Below, in pieces: positions 1 through 5,730 of a stretch of 9,076 nucleotides of DNA. The notes below the pieces were generated by a model. It saw only the letters and a program-made list of their open reading frames with translations. It did not search any database and was not told where the DNA came from. How positions within the stretch are numbered: the stretch's first letter is position 1; each line of letters begins with the position of its first letter. Location: NCBI GenBank assembly GCA_938001985.1, contig CALLBE010000001.1:1-9076 (forward strand), in the 5' to 3' direction. The translations under genes and the position numbers were made by a program. This DNA comes from an uncultured Verrucomicrobiales bacterium. GTDB lineage: Bacteria > Verrucomicrobiota > Verrucomicrobiia > Verrucomicrobiales > Akkermansiaceae.

Positions 1-1
1 C

Positions 2-844
2 GCCCATCTAGACGCCTTACTCCCCTCTGAAAAAACCGCTCCAGAAACCATTCACAAGGCAATGCGCTATAGTATTTTCGCAGGAGGAAAACGCCTCCGA
101 CCTGTGTTGTGCCTGGCAGCTTGCGAAGCCTGTGGCGGAGACCCTAAAAATGCATTAACACCGGCTTGCGCTTCTGAGATGTTACACACCTACTCACTCA
201 TTCACGACGACCTCCCTTGCATGGACGATGATGATTACAGAAGAGGCCGTCTTACCAATCACAAGATCTTTGGCGATGGGGTCGCTGTCTTAGCGGGTGA
301 CGCTCTACTCAATGAAAGTTTTTTAGCTCTAGCCTCCTACGAGCCCTTAGAAACTCGATTCTCTCCTCTTGATTTCATTAAATCCCTTTCATCAGCTGGT
401 GGCAGTAAAAACCTCATTGGCGGTCAAATCATGGATATTGAAGCTGAAGGGAAAAGCAATGAGATCACTTATAAAGCTTTAGTAAAAATACATGAAGGAA
501 AAACAGGAGCCCTCCTAACTTCCGCTATCGAAATGGGCGGAATGGCTGCGAACGCCACCGCTTCACAACAAGACAGCCTCAGGCGTTTTGGCTCGAATAT
601 TGGCTTAGCTTTTCAAGTAATTGACGATATCTTAGACGTAACTCAAGATTCAGCCTCCCTTGGAAAAACCGCAGGAAAAGACCTCTTAATGGAGAAAGCA
701 ACCTACCCAGCACTGCTAGGTTTAGAAAAGGCTAAAGAGATCGCTGAAGAATTAACAAGCAACGCCATCAACGCCGCTCAAGAGCTTCCAGAGCCATCAG
801 TATTGTTAGTTCTGGCCGACTATCTTTTGAAACGCAAAAAATAA
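2..844 (+). CDS. ispA: Farnesyl diphosphate synthase (polyprenyl synthetase), 5' partial
   Basis: Condenses isopentenyl diphosphate with allylic diphosphates to make farnesyl diphosphate, the precursor of undecaprenyl phosphate and quinone side chains; it is a cytoplasmic enzyme. The reading frame is open to the left edge, so the ATG at 62 is internal: the 20 codons before it also match the family, leading into MRYSIFAGGKRLRP. Counting from that Met, the first Asp-rich motif is DDLPCMDDDD (49-58), the second is DDILD (188-192), and GGQ (120-122) and KTG (147-149) are also present. Tyr44 lies five residues before the first Asp-rich motif, as in E. coli IspA. GGPP synthases usually have a small residue or Met there, so a C15 product is favoured. 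About 20 N-terminal residues are probably missing. The gene stands alone, with no dxs or xseB on the visible side; the upstream neighbour is unknown. Family assignment is very secure, chain length moderately so. Confidence 0.93.
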   Translation, partial: AHLDALLPSEKTAPETIHKAMRYSIFAGGKRLRPVLCLAACEACGGDPKNALTPACASEMLHTYSLIHDDLPCMDDDDYRRGRLTNHKIFGDGVAVLAGDALLNESFLALASYEPLETRFSPLDFIKSLSSAGGSKNLIGGQIMDIEAEGKSNEITYKALVKIHEGKTGALLTSAIEMGGMAANATASQQDSLRRFGSNIGLAFQVIDDILDVTQDSASLGKTAGKDLLMEKATYPALLGLEKAKEIAEELTSNAINAAQELPEPSVLLVLADYLLKRKK

Positions 845-901
845 GAATAAAACATTTCGTAACTTTTTTTTGATTACAAGCTTGCCATTCTTTTCCTAAT
901 A

Positions 902-929
902 TTGATTATTCTACTCAGTAGTTTAAATA
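902..929 (+). promoter_or_regulatory. Possible sigma70-like promoter for the HU gene
   Basis: A TTGATT (902-907) and a TAAATA (924-929) are separated by 16 bases, which would start transcription about 12 bases before the HU ATG at 948. The whole 845-947 gap is AT-rich, so such matches arise easily by chance, and TTGCCA at 882-887 is a competing -35 candidate. A promoter somewhere in this gap is likely because HU genes are usually strongly expressed and independent; the exact boxes are a guess. Confidence 0.25.
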
Positions 930-947
930 CTAACTTCCACCAACAAT

Positions 948-1223
948 ATGAATAAAACTGAATTAATAGAAGCAGTACAAAGCAATCTTGAAGAAGGTTC
1001 AACTAAGAAGCAAGCTGAGCAAGCGGTTTCAGCTGTACTAAATTCAATCTCCCAAGGCATTGTTAAGGACGGCAAAGTTCAAGTCATTGGTTTTGGTACA
1101 TTTGATGTAAAACAGCGTGCTGCAAGAATGGGACGCAACCCTAAGACAGGTGAAGAAATGCAAATCAAGGCTTCTAAGTCTGTTGGTTTTAAAGCTTCTA
1201 CAAACCTAAAAGCTTCTCTCTAA
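948..1223 (+). CDS. HU-family histone-like DNA-binding protein
   Basis: A 91-residue nucleoid protein that binds and bends DNA as a dimer. The whole chain fits the HU/IHF fold: an N-terminal helix pair starting MNKTELIEAV, the turn motif GFGTF (48-52), the DNA-gripping beta arm RMGRNPKTGEEMQIKA (60-75) with the intercalating Pro at 65, and a C-terminal helix after KSVGFKA. The length is typical (about 90). The arm sequence and generic surface suggest HU rather than a specific IHF subunit, but the sequence alone does not settle this. There is no Shine-Dalgarno before the ATG (ccaccaacaat). Its codons are more A/T-ending (GGT, GAA, GTT) than those of its neighbours, which suits a highly expressed gene. 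It is flanked by a promoter-like AT-rich gap and a terminator, so it is probably monocistronic. Confidence 0.95.
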   Translation: MNKTELIEAVQSNLEEGSTKKQAEQAVSAVLNSISQGIVKDGKVQVIGFGTFDVKQRAARMGRNPKTGEEMQIKASKSVGFKASTNLKASL

Positions 1224-1252
1224 GCCTTAAAAACTTATTTTAACTTTTTAAA

Positions 1253-1282
1253 GCCCGCATATTTTTGCGGGCATTTTATTTA
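1253..1282 (+). terminator. Intrinsic terminator of the HU gene
   Basis: A perfect 7-bp GC-rich stem, GCCCGCA (1253-1259) with TGCGGGC (1266-1272), and a 6-base loop are followed by the T-rich tail attttattta. It lies 30 bases after the HU stop codon. The opposite strand lacks a good T run, so it acts mainly on plus-strand transcription and separates HU from the permease gene. Confidence 0.85.
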
Positions 1283-1308
1283 CCCCCATTTACGCTAGCC
1301 TCAACCTC

Positions 1309-2115
1309 ATGATTCGTTATTTAGGAAAAAACGCCCTCGCCTTTGTAAGCTACTTAGGTCAGCTCGTTAATTTACTAGGATCAATTTTTGAGTCTATTGC
1401 CGCCTCCCCTATTCGCGTTAAGCAATTTTTAGTTCAATTAGCGGAAATTGGCTTCCGATCGCAATCGATGGTGATCGTCACTGGAGCATTCACAGGCGCA
1501 GTTCTCTCAGCACAGTCCCTTTACCAACTCTCTGTCATCAATTTTAATGGCTCCTCTCTAGACACAGGAAGCGGTGGTCTCGTCGCTGTCAGTATGTTTA
1601 GGGAGTTAGGTCCAACAGTCACAGCCTTGATGCTAGCGGGACGAGTTGGCGCTTCCATGGCAGCTGAAATCGGAACCATGAAAGTATCCGAGCAACTGGA
1701 TGCCCTGCGCTCCATGAATGTTCACCCCATCGACTACTTAGTGACGCCTCGGGTCTTGGCCATGTTGATTGCCATGCCTATTTTAATTGCGGAATCAACG
1801 GCCTTTGCCATCTTATCGTCTTATCTCGTCAGCACTGAATTATTTGATATTCATGGCTCCTATTGGGTTCATCAAATGAAAACCTATGCCGGATTAGGCG
1901 ACATCAGCTTCTCGCTTATTAAAGGTTTCTTTTTTGGACTCTTAATCGTGCTTATCTCCTGCCATCAAGGTCTCAATGCAAAAAATGGAGCGGTTGGCGT
2001 GGGTAAAGGCGCGACTCAGGCCATGGTTTTTTCTTCACTTGCTATTTTAGTAGCTAACTTCTTTTTAACCTTAGTTCTCAACTACGCCTTCCCCGCTGGT
2101 TTCGTAGCAAAATAA
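1309..2115 (+). CDS. mlaE: MlaE/YrbE-family ABC transporter permease (lipid transport)
   Basis: Inner-membrane permease of the MlaFEDB type, which moves phospholipids between inner and outer membrane in diderm bacteria. The 268 residues match the family length (about 260). The family signature is clear at 98-133 (RELGPTVTALMLAGRVGA, then SMAAEIGTMKVSEQLDAL). The C-terminal block CHQGLNAKNGAVGVGKGA (218-235) and the final hydrophobic segment SSLAILVANFFLTLVL (242-257) are also typical. Hydrophobic stretches near 52-68, 100-115, 148-172 and 200-217 supply the other membrane segments. ATG 1309 is the first start in frame after the terminator; no Shine-Dalgarno is visible. It heads a run with msrB (34-base gap) and trmD (9-base gap), probably one transcript. 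The MlaF ATPase and MlaD substrate-binding genes that usually sit next to mlaE are not adjacent, so partners must be encoded elsewhere. Confidence 0.92.
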   Translation: MIRYLGKNALAFVSYLGQLVNLLGSIFESIAASPIRVKQFLVQLAEIGFRSQSMVIVTGAFTGAVLSAQSLYQLSVINFNGSSLDTGSGGLVAVSMFRELGPTVTALMLAGRVGASMAAEIGTMKVSEQLDALRSMNVHPIDYLVTPRVLAMLIAMPILIAESTAFAILSSYLVSTELFDIHGSYWVHQMKTYAGLGDISFSLIKGFFFGLLIVLISCHQGLNAKNGAVGVGKGATQAMVFSSLAILVANFFLTLVLNYAFPAGFVAK

Positions 2116-2149
2116 ACAAATCACCTTCAATTTCTCGCTATCTCTTACA

Positions 2150-2701
2150 ATGAAGCTCCTATTCTTTTTACTATGTTCATGCCTCATCTCTTGTGGCGAA
2201 GATCATAAAAACACTAAAACCACACTGACTAAAACAGCAGAACCTGAAACTTCCGCTCCCGTTGAAAAGGTTATTAAATCAGAGAAAGAGTGGCGAGAGC
2301 TACTATCGCCTGAAGTTTATCGAATTGCTCGTGAATCTGGCACGGAGAGAGCCTTTGGCCCGAATTACAAAGCCTTCAAAGAGAAAGAAAAAGCGACAGG
2401 TAAAACAGGGGTTTGGGAGTGTGCTTGTTGCGACCATAAATTATTCAAAGCGGAAACCAGTTTTGACTCAGGATCAGGTTGGCCCTCTTTTTATAGCGTC
2501 TACAGTAAGAACTCAGTCATTGAAAAAACCGACAACAAATATGGTTGGTCGAGAACTGAAGTCATCTGCGCTAAGTGCGATGCCCATTTAGGTCATGTAT
2601 TCAAAGGCGAGCGATTTAACAATCCCACTGATTTACGTTACTGCATTAACGCTGCCGTCTTAAAACACAGCTCTGAATCCTCTTCTAAGGAGTCTAAATA
2701 G
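2150..2701 (+). CDS. msrB: Peptide-methionine (R)-S-oxide reductase MsrB with lipoprotein signal
   Basis: Reduces the R form of methionine sulfoxide in oxidised proteins. The MsrB domain covers about 44-172: zinc ligands in CACC (C91, C94) and CAKC (C140, C143), the substrate pocket GSGWPSF (108-114), RTEV (135-138), AHLGHVF (145-151) and the catalytic motif RYCIN with nucleophile Cys165. The N-terminus is a short lipoprotein signal: MK, a hydrophobic run, then the lipobox LISC with Cys15 as the likely lipidated residue, followed by a 25-residue Thr/Lys/Glu-rich linker. The enzyme is therefore probably anchored to a membrane facing the periplasm, where it would repair envelope proteins and need reducing power from outside the cytoplasm. 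Cys93 inside CACC is an extra cysteine that could act as a resolving residue; this is speculative. The usual His in the HGMxRTEV segment is replaced (YGWSRTEV). No Shine-Dalgarno is visible. Confidence 0.93.
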   Translation: MKLLFFLLCSCLISCGEDHKNTKTTLTKTAEPETSAPVEKVIKSEKEWRELLSPEVYRIARESGTERAFGPNYKAFKEKEKATGKTGVWECACCDHKLFKAETSFDSGSGWPSFYSVYSKNSVIEKTDNKYGWSRTEVICAKCDAHLGHVFKGERFNNPTDLRYCINAAVLKHSSESSSKESK

Positions 2702-2710
2702 CATTGATTC

Positions 2711-3412
2711 ATGGTTATTGACATCGTCTCCTTGTTTCCTCAAATAGCGTTAGCGCCACTTTCTGACAGCATCATCAAGCGTGCTCAGGATAAAGGGTTG
2801 GTCGAAATCCGAGCGCATCAATTAAGAGACTGGGCGACTGGCAAACATAAAAAAACAGACGACTATCTCTGTGGTGGCGGTCAAGGAATGCTGCTCAAGC
2901 CTGAACCTATTTTTGCCGCTGTAGATACGCTTAAAGGGGTTGCTGAAAAAGAAGGGCGTCATGAGCCCAAAGTCATTCTAATGACACCACAAGGCAAGCC
3001 TCTCAAGCAGGCCATGGCTCAATCCATGACAACCCATGAGAGCTTAATTATATTATGCGGTCACTACGAAGGAGTTGATCATCGAGTGATTGAACACTTA
3101 GTAGATTTTGAAATTTCATTGGGTGACTTCATCCTCACCAATGGAGCCATTGCCGCGGCCGTTTTGACCGATGCCATCGTGCGATTGCTTCCGGATGCGC
3201 TAGGTGACTCGCGCTCATCAGAAGAAGAGTCCTTCAGCACCCCTTCACTACTCGAAGCGCCTGCCTACACCAAGCCCATTGACTTTAATGGCTTAAAAGT
3301 TCCTGAAGTCCTATCTTCGGGTCATCATGGCAAAATCACAGAGTGGAAAAAACAAGCCGCTCTAGAAAGAACACGAGCAAACCGCCCTGATTTACTTCAA
3401 TCAGAAGGGTAA
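2711..3412 (+). CDS. trmD: tRNA (guanine-N1-)-methyltransferase TrmD
   Basis: Methylates G37 of tRNAs reading CNN codons, using S-adenosylmethionine in a trefoil-knot fold, and prevents frameshifting. The 233 residues match the usual catalytic-plus-C-terminal layout. Seen: VIDIVSLFP at the start, GGGQGM (55-60), LCGHYEGVDHR (115-125), SLGDFILTNGAIAA (136-149), Arg158 (E. coli R154), ESF (173-175), YTKP (186-189) and the C-terminal KKQAALERTRANRPDLL. Some positions differ from the common pattern: DDxPYGGG is DDYLCGGG, GGE in the knot loop is NGA, and the position of the E. coli catalytic base Asp169 is Glu173. ATG 2711 is the only start possible, because an in-frame stop (TGA 2705-2707) precedes it. 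An AAGGAG at 2687-2692 is too far (18 bases) for a normal ribosome binding site. The rpsP, rimM and rplS genes that commonly flank trmD are absent here. Confidence 0.93.
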   Translation: MVIDIVSLFPQIALAPLSDSIIKRAQDKGLVEIRAHQLRDWATGKHKKTDDYLCGGGQGMLLKPEPIFAAVDTLKGVAEKEGRHEPKVILMTPQGKPLKQAMAQSMTTHESLIILCGHYEGVDHRVIEHLVDFEISLGDFILTNGAIAAAVLTDAIVRLLPDALGDSRSSEEESFSTPSLLEAPAYTKPIDFNGLKVPEVLSSGHHGKITEWKKQAALERTRANRPDLLQSEG

Positions 3413-3435
3413 GTGGAAGCTAAGTAAGTAATAAA

Positions 3436-3480
3436 TAAGGAAAGGTCCTCTAATTGAAAGCCTCCTTACTGTACCTTTTT
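3436..3480. terminator. Weak possible bidirectional terminator between convergent genes
   Basis: TAAGG-AA-AGG (3436-3445) can pair with CCT-CCTTA (3461-3468), giving 8 bp with a 2-base bulge and a 15-base loop. On the plus strand TTTTT follows after 7 bases (3476-3480); on the minus strand TTTATTA follows directly. An alternative pairing is AAAGGT (3441-3446) with ACCTTT (3473-3478). It lies where trmD and the cdaA transcript converge, where a terminator is expected, but the stem is imperfect and the loop long. The rest of the 3413-3503 gap holds nothing recognisable. Confidence 0.3.
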
Positions 3481-3503
3481 GCTCTTCGTGGATATTAGGG
3501 TAT

Positions 3504-3650
3504 CTAAGATACGTTCTTAACCACGACCCAAATCAGGATAGCGACCACGAGACAAGCTAGCTTCGCCCCAACGTTATTGCGCCAGGAGTTAATCCAATTG
3601 CTTATCCCCTTCCCCCAAGAGGATGGTTTTGATTTTTTTTCTGAATTCAT
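3504..3650 (-). CDS. Small single-pass membrane protein overlapping cdaA; resembles the anchor of YbbR/CdaR
   Basis: A 48-codon frame, ATG at 3650-3648 to TAG at 3506-3504, shares 62 bases with the 3' end of cdaA in another frame. The product starts MNSEKKSKPSSWGKGISNW, continues INSWRNNVGAKLACLVVAI and ends LIWVVVKNVS. A polar, basic N-terminal half (K5, K6, K8, K14, R24, K30) leads into one hydrophobic segment (about 31-44) that ends just before the C-terminus, predicting N-in orientation. The pattern Asn-Trp ... Lys-Leu ... hydrophobic run with Trp resembles the N-terminal anchor of YbbR/CdaR, the regulator often encoded directly after cdaA, but no YbbR repeats follow. The frame has a stop (TAA 3659-3657) just upstream; GTG at 3656 is the only other start. 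The overlap suggests translational coupling to cdaA. It may be a minimal CdaR-like partner or the stump of a truncated ybbR. Position and membrane character are seen; the kinship is inferred. Confidence 0.6.
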   Translation of the reverse strand: MNSEKKSKPSSWGKGISNWINSWRNNVGAKLACLVVAILIWVVVKNVS

Positions 3651-4350
3651 CTTCACTTAAATTTTGAATCAATTCGCCGTTGGCACAGAGAGAAATACTT
3701 CCCGTCTCTTCACTTGTGATAATACAAATCGCATCATACTCTTCCATGAGACCGATACCAGCTCGGTGGCGCAGACCTAGGCTTCTATCTTTTAAATAAT
3801 CACTGGAAACTGGAAAAATACAACCAGCCGCAACCACCCTATTCGCGCGAATAACGATTCCGCCATCATGCAAAGGGCTTTTAGGGAAAAAGATACTTTG
3901 GCAAAGATCCTCTGAGAACTTGGCGTCTAATTCAGTGCCGGTTTCTATCACATCTTTGAGCTGAATTTTATTTTCAATCGACAGCAATGCCCCCGTTCTT
4001 TTTTTTGATAAAGAAATGACGGTCCTCTCGAGCTCCTCAACAAAATCAAACTCTGTATTCTCATAAAGCTTCAACGAGCGTAAAACACCACGACTTCCCA
4101 ATCGAGCCAAGGCACTCCTCAACTCGGGTTGGAAAATAATAATCAAAGCAAAAGAAAGTAAGGCTAGTAAACTCTCCAAGAGGAACTTAATCACCTCCAG
4201 ACGAAAGAAGTGAGCTAAGAAAGCCACAATTAAAAACAGGAAAGCCAGGCCCACTAAAATCCTAGCCGCTCGCGTCGCACGAAAGGAGCGGTAGATATAA
4301 TAGGTCGCTACCCAAAGCATTAAAATTTCAAAGATACCTTCTAACTCCAT
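3589..4350 (-). CDS. cdaA: Diadenylate cyclase CdaA (cyclic di-AMP synthase)
   Basis: Membrane-bound enzyme that joins two ATP into cyclic di-AMP, a signal tied to potassium, osmotic and cell-wall control. It is 253 residues, close to the usual 260-280. The N-terminal hydrophobic region (about 8-20, 31-48 and 57-73) gives the three membrane helices and ends in the family's FQPELR (73-78). The DisA_N catalytic domain spans about 100-225. It contains SPLHDGGIVI (158-167), where the usual DGA motif reads DGG, then the intact RHR motif in LGLRHRAGIGL (191-201) and SEETGSIS (213-220). TAAGGA at 4358-4353 is the only Shine-Dalgarno-like element in the window, though it sits just 2 bases from the ATG. 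It is transcribed after sucAB but separated from it by a terminator, so it probably has its own promoter in the roughly 35-base AT-rich stretch before the gene. Its 3' end overlaps a small membrane-protein gene. Confidence 0.93.
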   Translation of the reverse strand: MELEGIFEILMLWVATYYIYRSFRATRAARILVGLAFLFLIVAFLAHFFRLEVIKFLLESLLALLSFALIIIFQPELRSALARLGSRGVLRSLKLYENTEFDFVEELERTVISLSKKRTGALLSIENKIQLKDVIETGTELDAKFSEDLCQSIFFPKSPLHDGGIVIRANRVVAAGCIFPVSSDYLKDRSLGLRHRAGIGLMEEYDAICIITSEETGSISLCANGELIQNLSEDEFRKKIKTILLGEGDKQLD

Positions 4351-4380
4351 ATTCCTTACCTAGACTATTTGTTTAAAACA

Positions 4381-4414
4381 TAAAAAAACTGGACTCTGAT
4401 TTTTCTGAGTCCAG
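4381..4414 (-). terminator. Strong intrinsic terminator of the sucA-sucB operon
   Basis: An 8-bp perfect stem, CTGGACTC with GAGTCCAG (plus-strand 4389-4396 and 4407-4414), encloses a 10-base A-rich loop. On the minus strand it is followed immediately by seven T residues (complement of 4382-4388). It lies 38 bases after the sucB stop and 31 bases before the cdaA start. The plus-strand side has no T run, so it is unidirectional. Confidence 0.9.
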
Positions 4415-4451
4415 CTTGCATTCTCTCATTTCAATTCCCTGAAAAAATTAA

Positions 4452-5708
4452 TTACAGGTCAAATAAGAAGCGAGTTGGGTTCTCCAGTGTATTCTTAATC
4501 GAAAGAAGGAAGGTGACGGCTTCTTTACCATCAACGAGGCGGTGATCATAGCTTAATGCTAAATACATCATCGGTCTGATCTCTACTTTTCCATCAATAG
4601 CGACTGGACGCTGCTGGATGGTATGCATCCCTAAAATACCTGATTGTGGTGGGCTCAAAATAGGCGTCGAGAGCAACGAACCGTAAACACCTCCATTGGA
4701 GATTGTAAACACGCCACCCTGCATGTCTTGAACCGTCAACTTACCTGATTTTGCCTTATTAGCATAACCAATGATGTCTTGCTCAATCTCAGCAAAGCCT
4801 TTTTCATCACAATCTCTGACAACAGGCACCACTAATCCTTTTTCTGTTCCTACTGCAACGCCGATATCATAGAAATGGTTTTCAATAATTTCGTTACCGT
4901 CAATGCGACCATTGATCTGAGGAACTTCCTTCAAAGCCTTAGCCACGGCCTTAACAAAGAAGGACATAAATCCTAGTTTCACGCCATATTTCTCAACAAA
5001 GTCAGGTTGAAGCTCTTTACGAAGCTTCATCACTGCAGTCATATCAACTTCATTGAAGGTTGATAAAATAGCTGCTGTTTTTTGTGCGTTCACCAAGTGC
5101 TCAGCAATACGGCGACGCAACATTGACATCTTCTTGCGAGTGGTGCGCTTAGGCGCTTCCGCAAGAGGAGCAGGAGCTGCCGTTGATTCAACTGCGGGAA
5201 CTGGCGCCGCCGCTGGTGTGGAGGCCGCTGGGCTGTTTTGTGATTGCTCAACATCTGTTTTCACAATTCTACCGCCAGGACCTGATCCCTTCACTTGAGC
5301 CAAATCAACACCACTAGCGGCTGCAATTTTACGAGCTAAAGGCGTCACCTTAATTTTGTTACCGCATGAAGCACTATACTCAACTTCAGTCGTATCAGAA
5401 TCTTCCGACACCTCTGAGCTTGTCGGTTCTGGAGCTGCAGGCGATGCCGCAGGAGCTGCGTTCGCACCTTCAACAGATGTGTCAATTTTCCCAATGACAG
5501 CACCAATCTCTTTTTCTTCGCCTTCCGCAACTAATATCTCTAAAGCGCCCGAAGCCTCAGCTTCGATCTCGTGAGCCACTTTATCTGTTTCGAGAGTAAC
5601 GATTACCTCGCCCTTGGTGACATACTCACCTGATTGTTTATGCCATTCCCCTATATTAGCGGAAGTGATAGAGTCTCCTGCAGGTGGTATAATGATATCT
5701 AAAGCCAT
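4452..5708 (-). CDS. sucB: 2-oxoglutarate dehydrogenase E2, dihydrolipoyllysine succinyltransferase
   Basis: Core subunit of the oxoglutarate dehydrogenase complex: it accepts the succinyl group from E1 on a lipoyl arm and passes it to coenzyme A (TCA cycle). Its 418 residues are normal for SucB. Domains in order: one lipoyl domain (about 1-76) with the lipoylated Lys43 in ETDKVAHEI; an Ala/Pro/Ser/Glu-rich flexible linker (about 80-112); the E1/E3-binding domain (about 117-153; [26 protein letters not shown]); a second Ala/Pro linker (about 157-186); and the acyltransferase domain (about 190-418) with the catalytic His389 and Asp393 in [23 protein letters not shown] near the N-terminus and the C-terminal PTRFLFDL are typical of the succinyl rather than the acetyl enzyme. 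It starts 22 bases after sucA and has no visible Shine-Dalgarno. The E3 gene (lpd) is not in the window. Confidence 0.96.
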   Translation of the reverse strand: MALDIIIPPAGDSITSANIGEWHKQSGEYVTKGEVIVTLETDKVAHEIEAEASGALEILVAEGEEKEIGAVIGKIDTSVEGANAAPAASPAAPEPTSSEVSEDSDTTEVEYSASCGNKIKVTPLARKIAAASGVDLAQVKGSGPGGRIVKTDVEQSQNSPAASTPAAAPVPAVESTAAPAPLAEAPKRTTRKKMSMLRRRIAEHLVNAQKTAAILSTFNEVDMTAVMKLRKELQPDFVEKYGVKLGFMSFFVKAVAKALKEVPQINGRIDGNEIIENHFYDIGVAVGTEKGLVVPVVRDCDEKGFAEIEQDIIGYANKAKSGKLTVQDMQGGVFTISNGGVYGSLLSTPILSPPQSGILGMHTIQQRPVAIDGKVEIRPMMYLALSYDHRLVDGKEAVTFLLSIKNTLENPTRFLFDL

Positions 5709-5730
5709 GATGATATTGAGTTTTTATTAA

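Noticed and set aside
863..871. Run of T after the farnesyl diphosphate synthase gene, possible terminator
   Set aside because: No convincing hairpin precedes it; only a loose A-run/T-run pairing is possible.
1521..1715. Minus-strand frame within mlaE
   Set aside because: Antisense to the most conserved part of the permease; no credible product.
2262..2591. 109-codon open frame inside msrB
   Set aside because: It lies wholly within the well-supported msrB gene in another frame, and its product has no recognisable domain.
3500..3512. Perfect inverted repeat GTATC-TAA-GATAC
   Set aside because: Only 5 bp, AT-rich, with no T tract on either side; it covers the stop codon of the small gene and is likely chance.
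5053..5574. Two plus-strand open frames (5053-5298, 5356-5574) and a minus-strand one (5345-5530) inside sucB
   Set aside because: They are by-products of the Ala/Pro-rich linker codons of sucB; composition is low-complexity and there is no domain.
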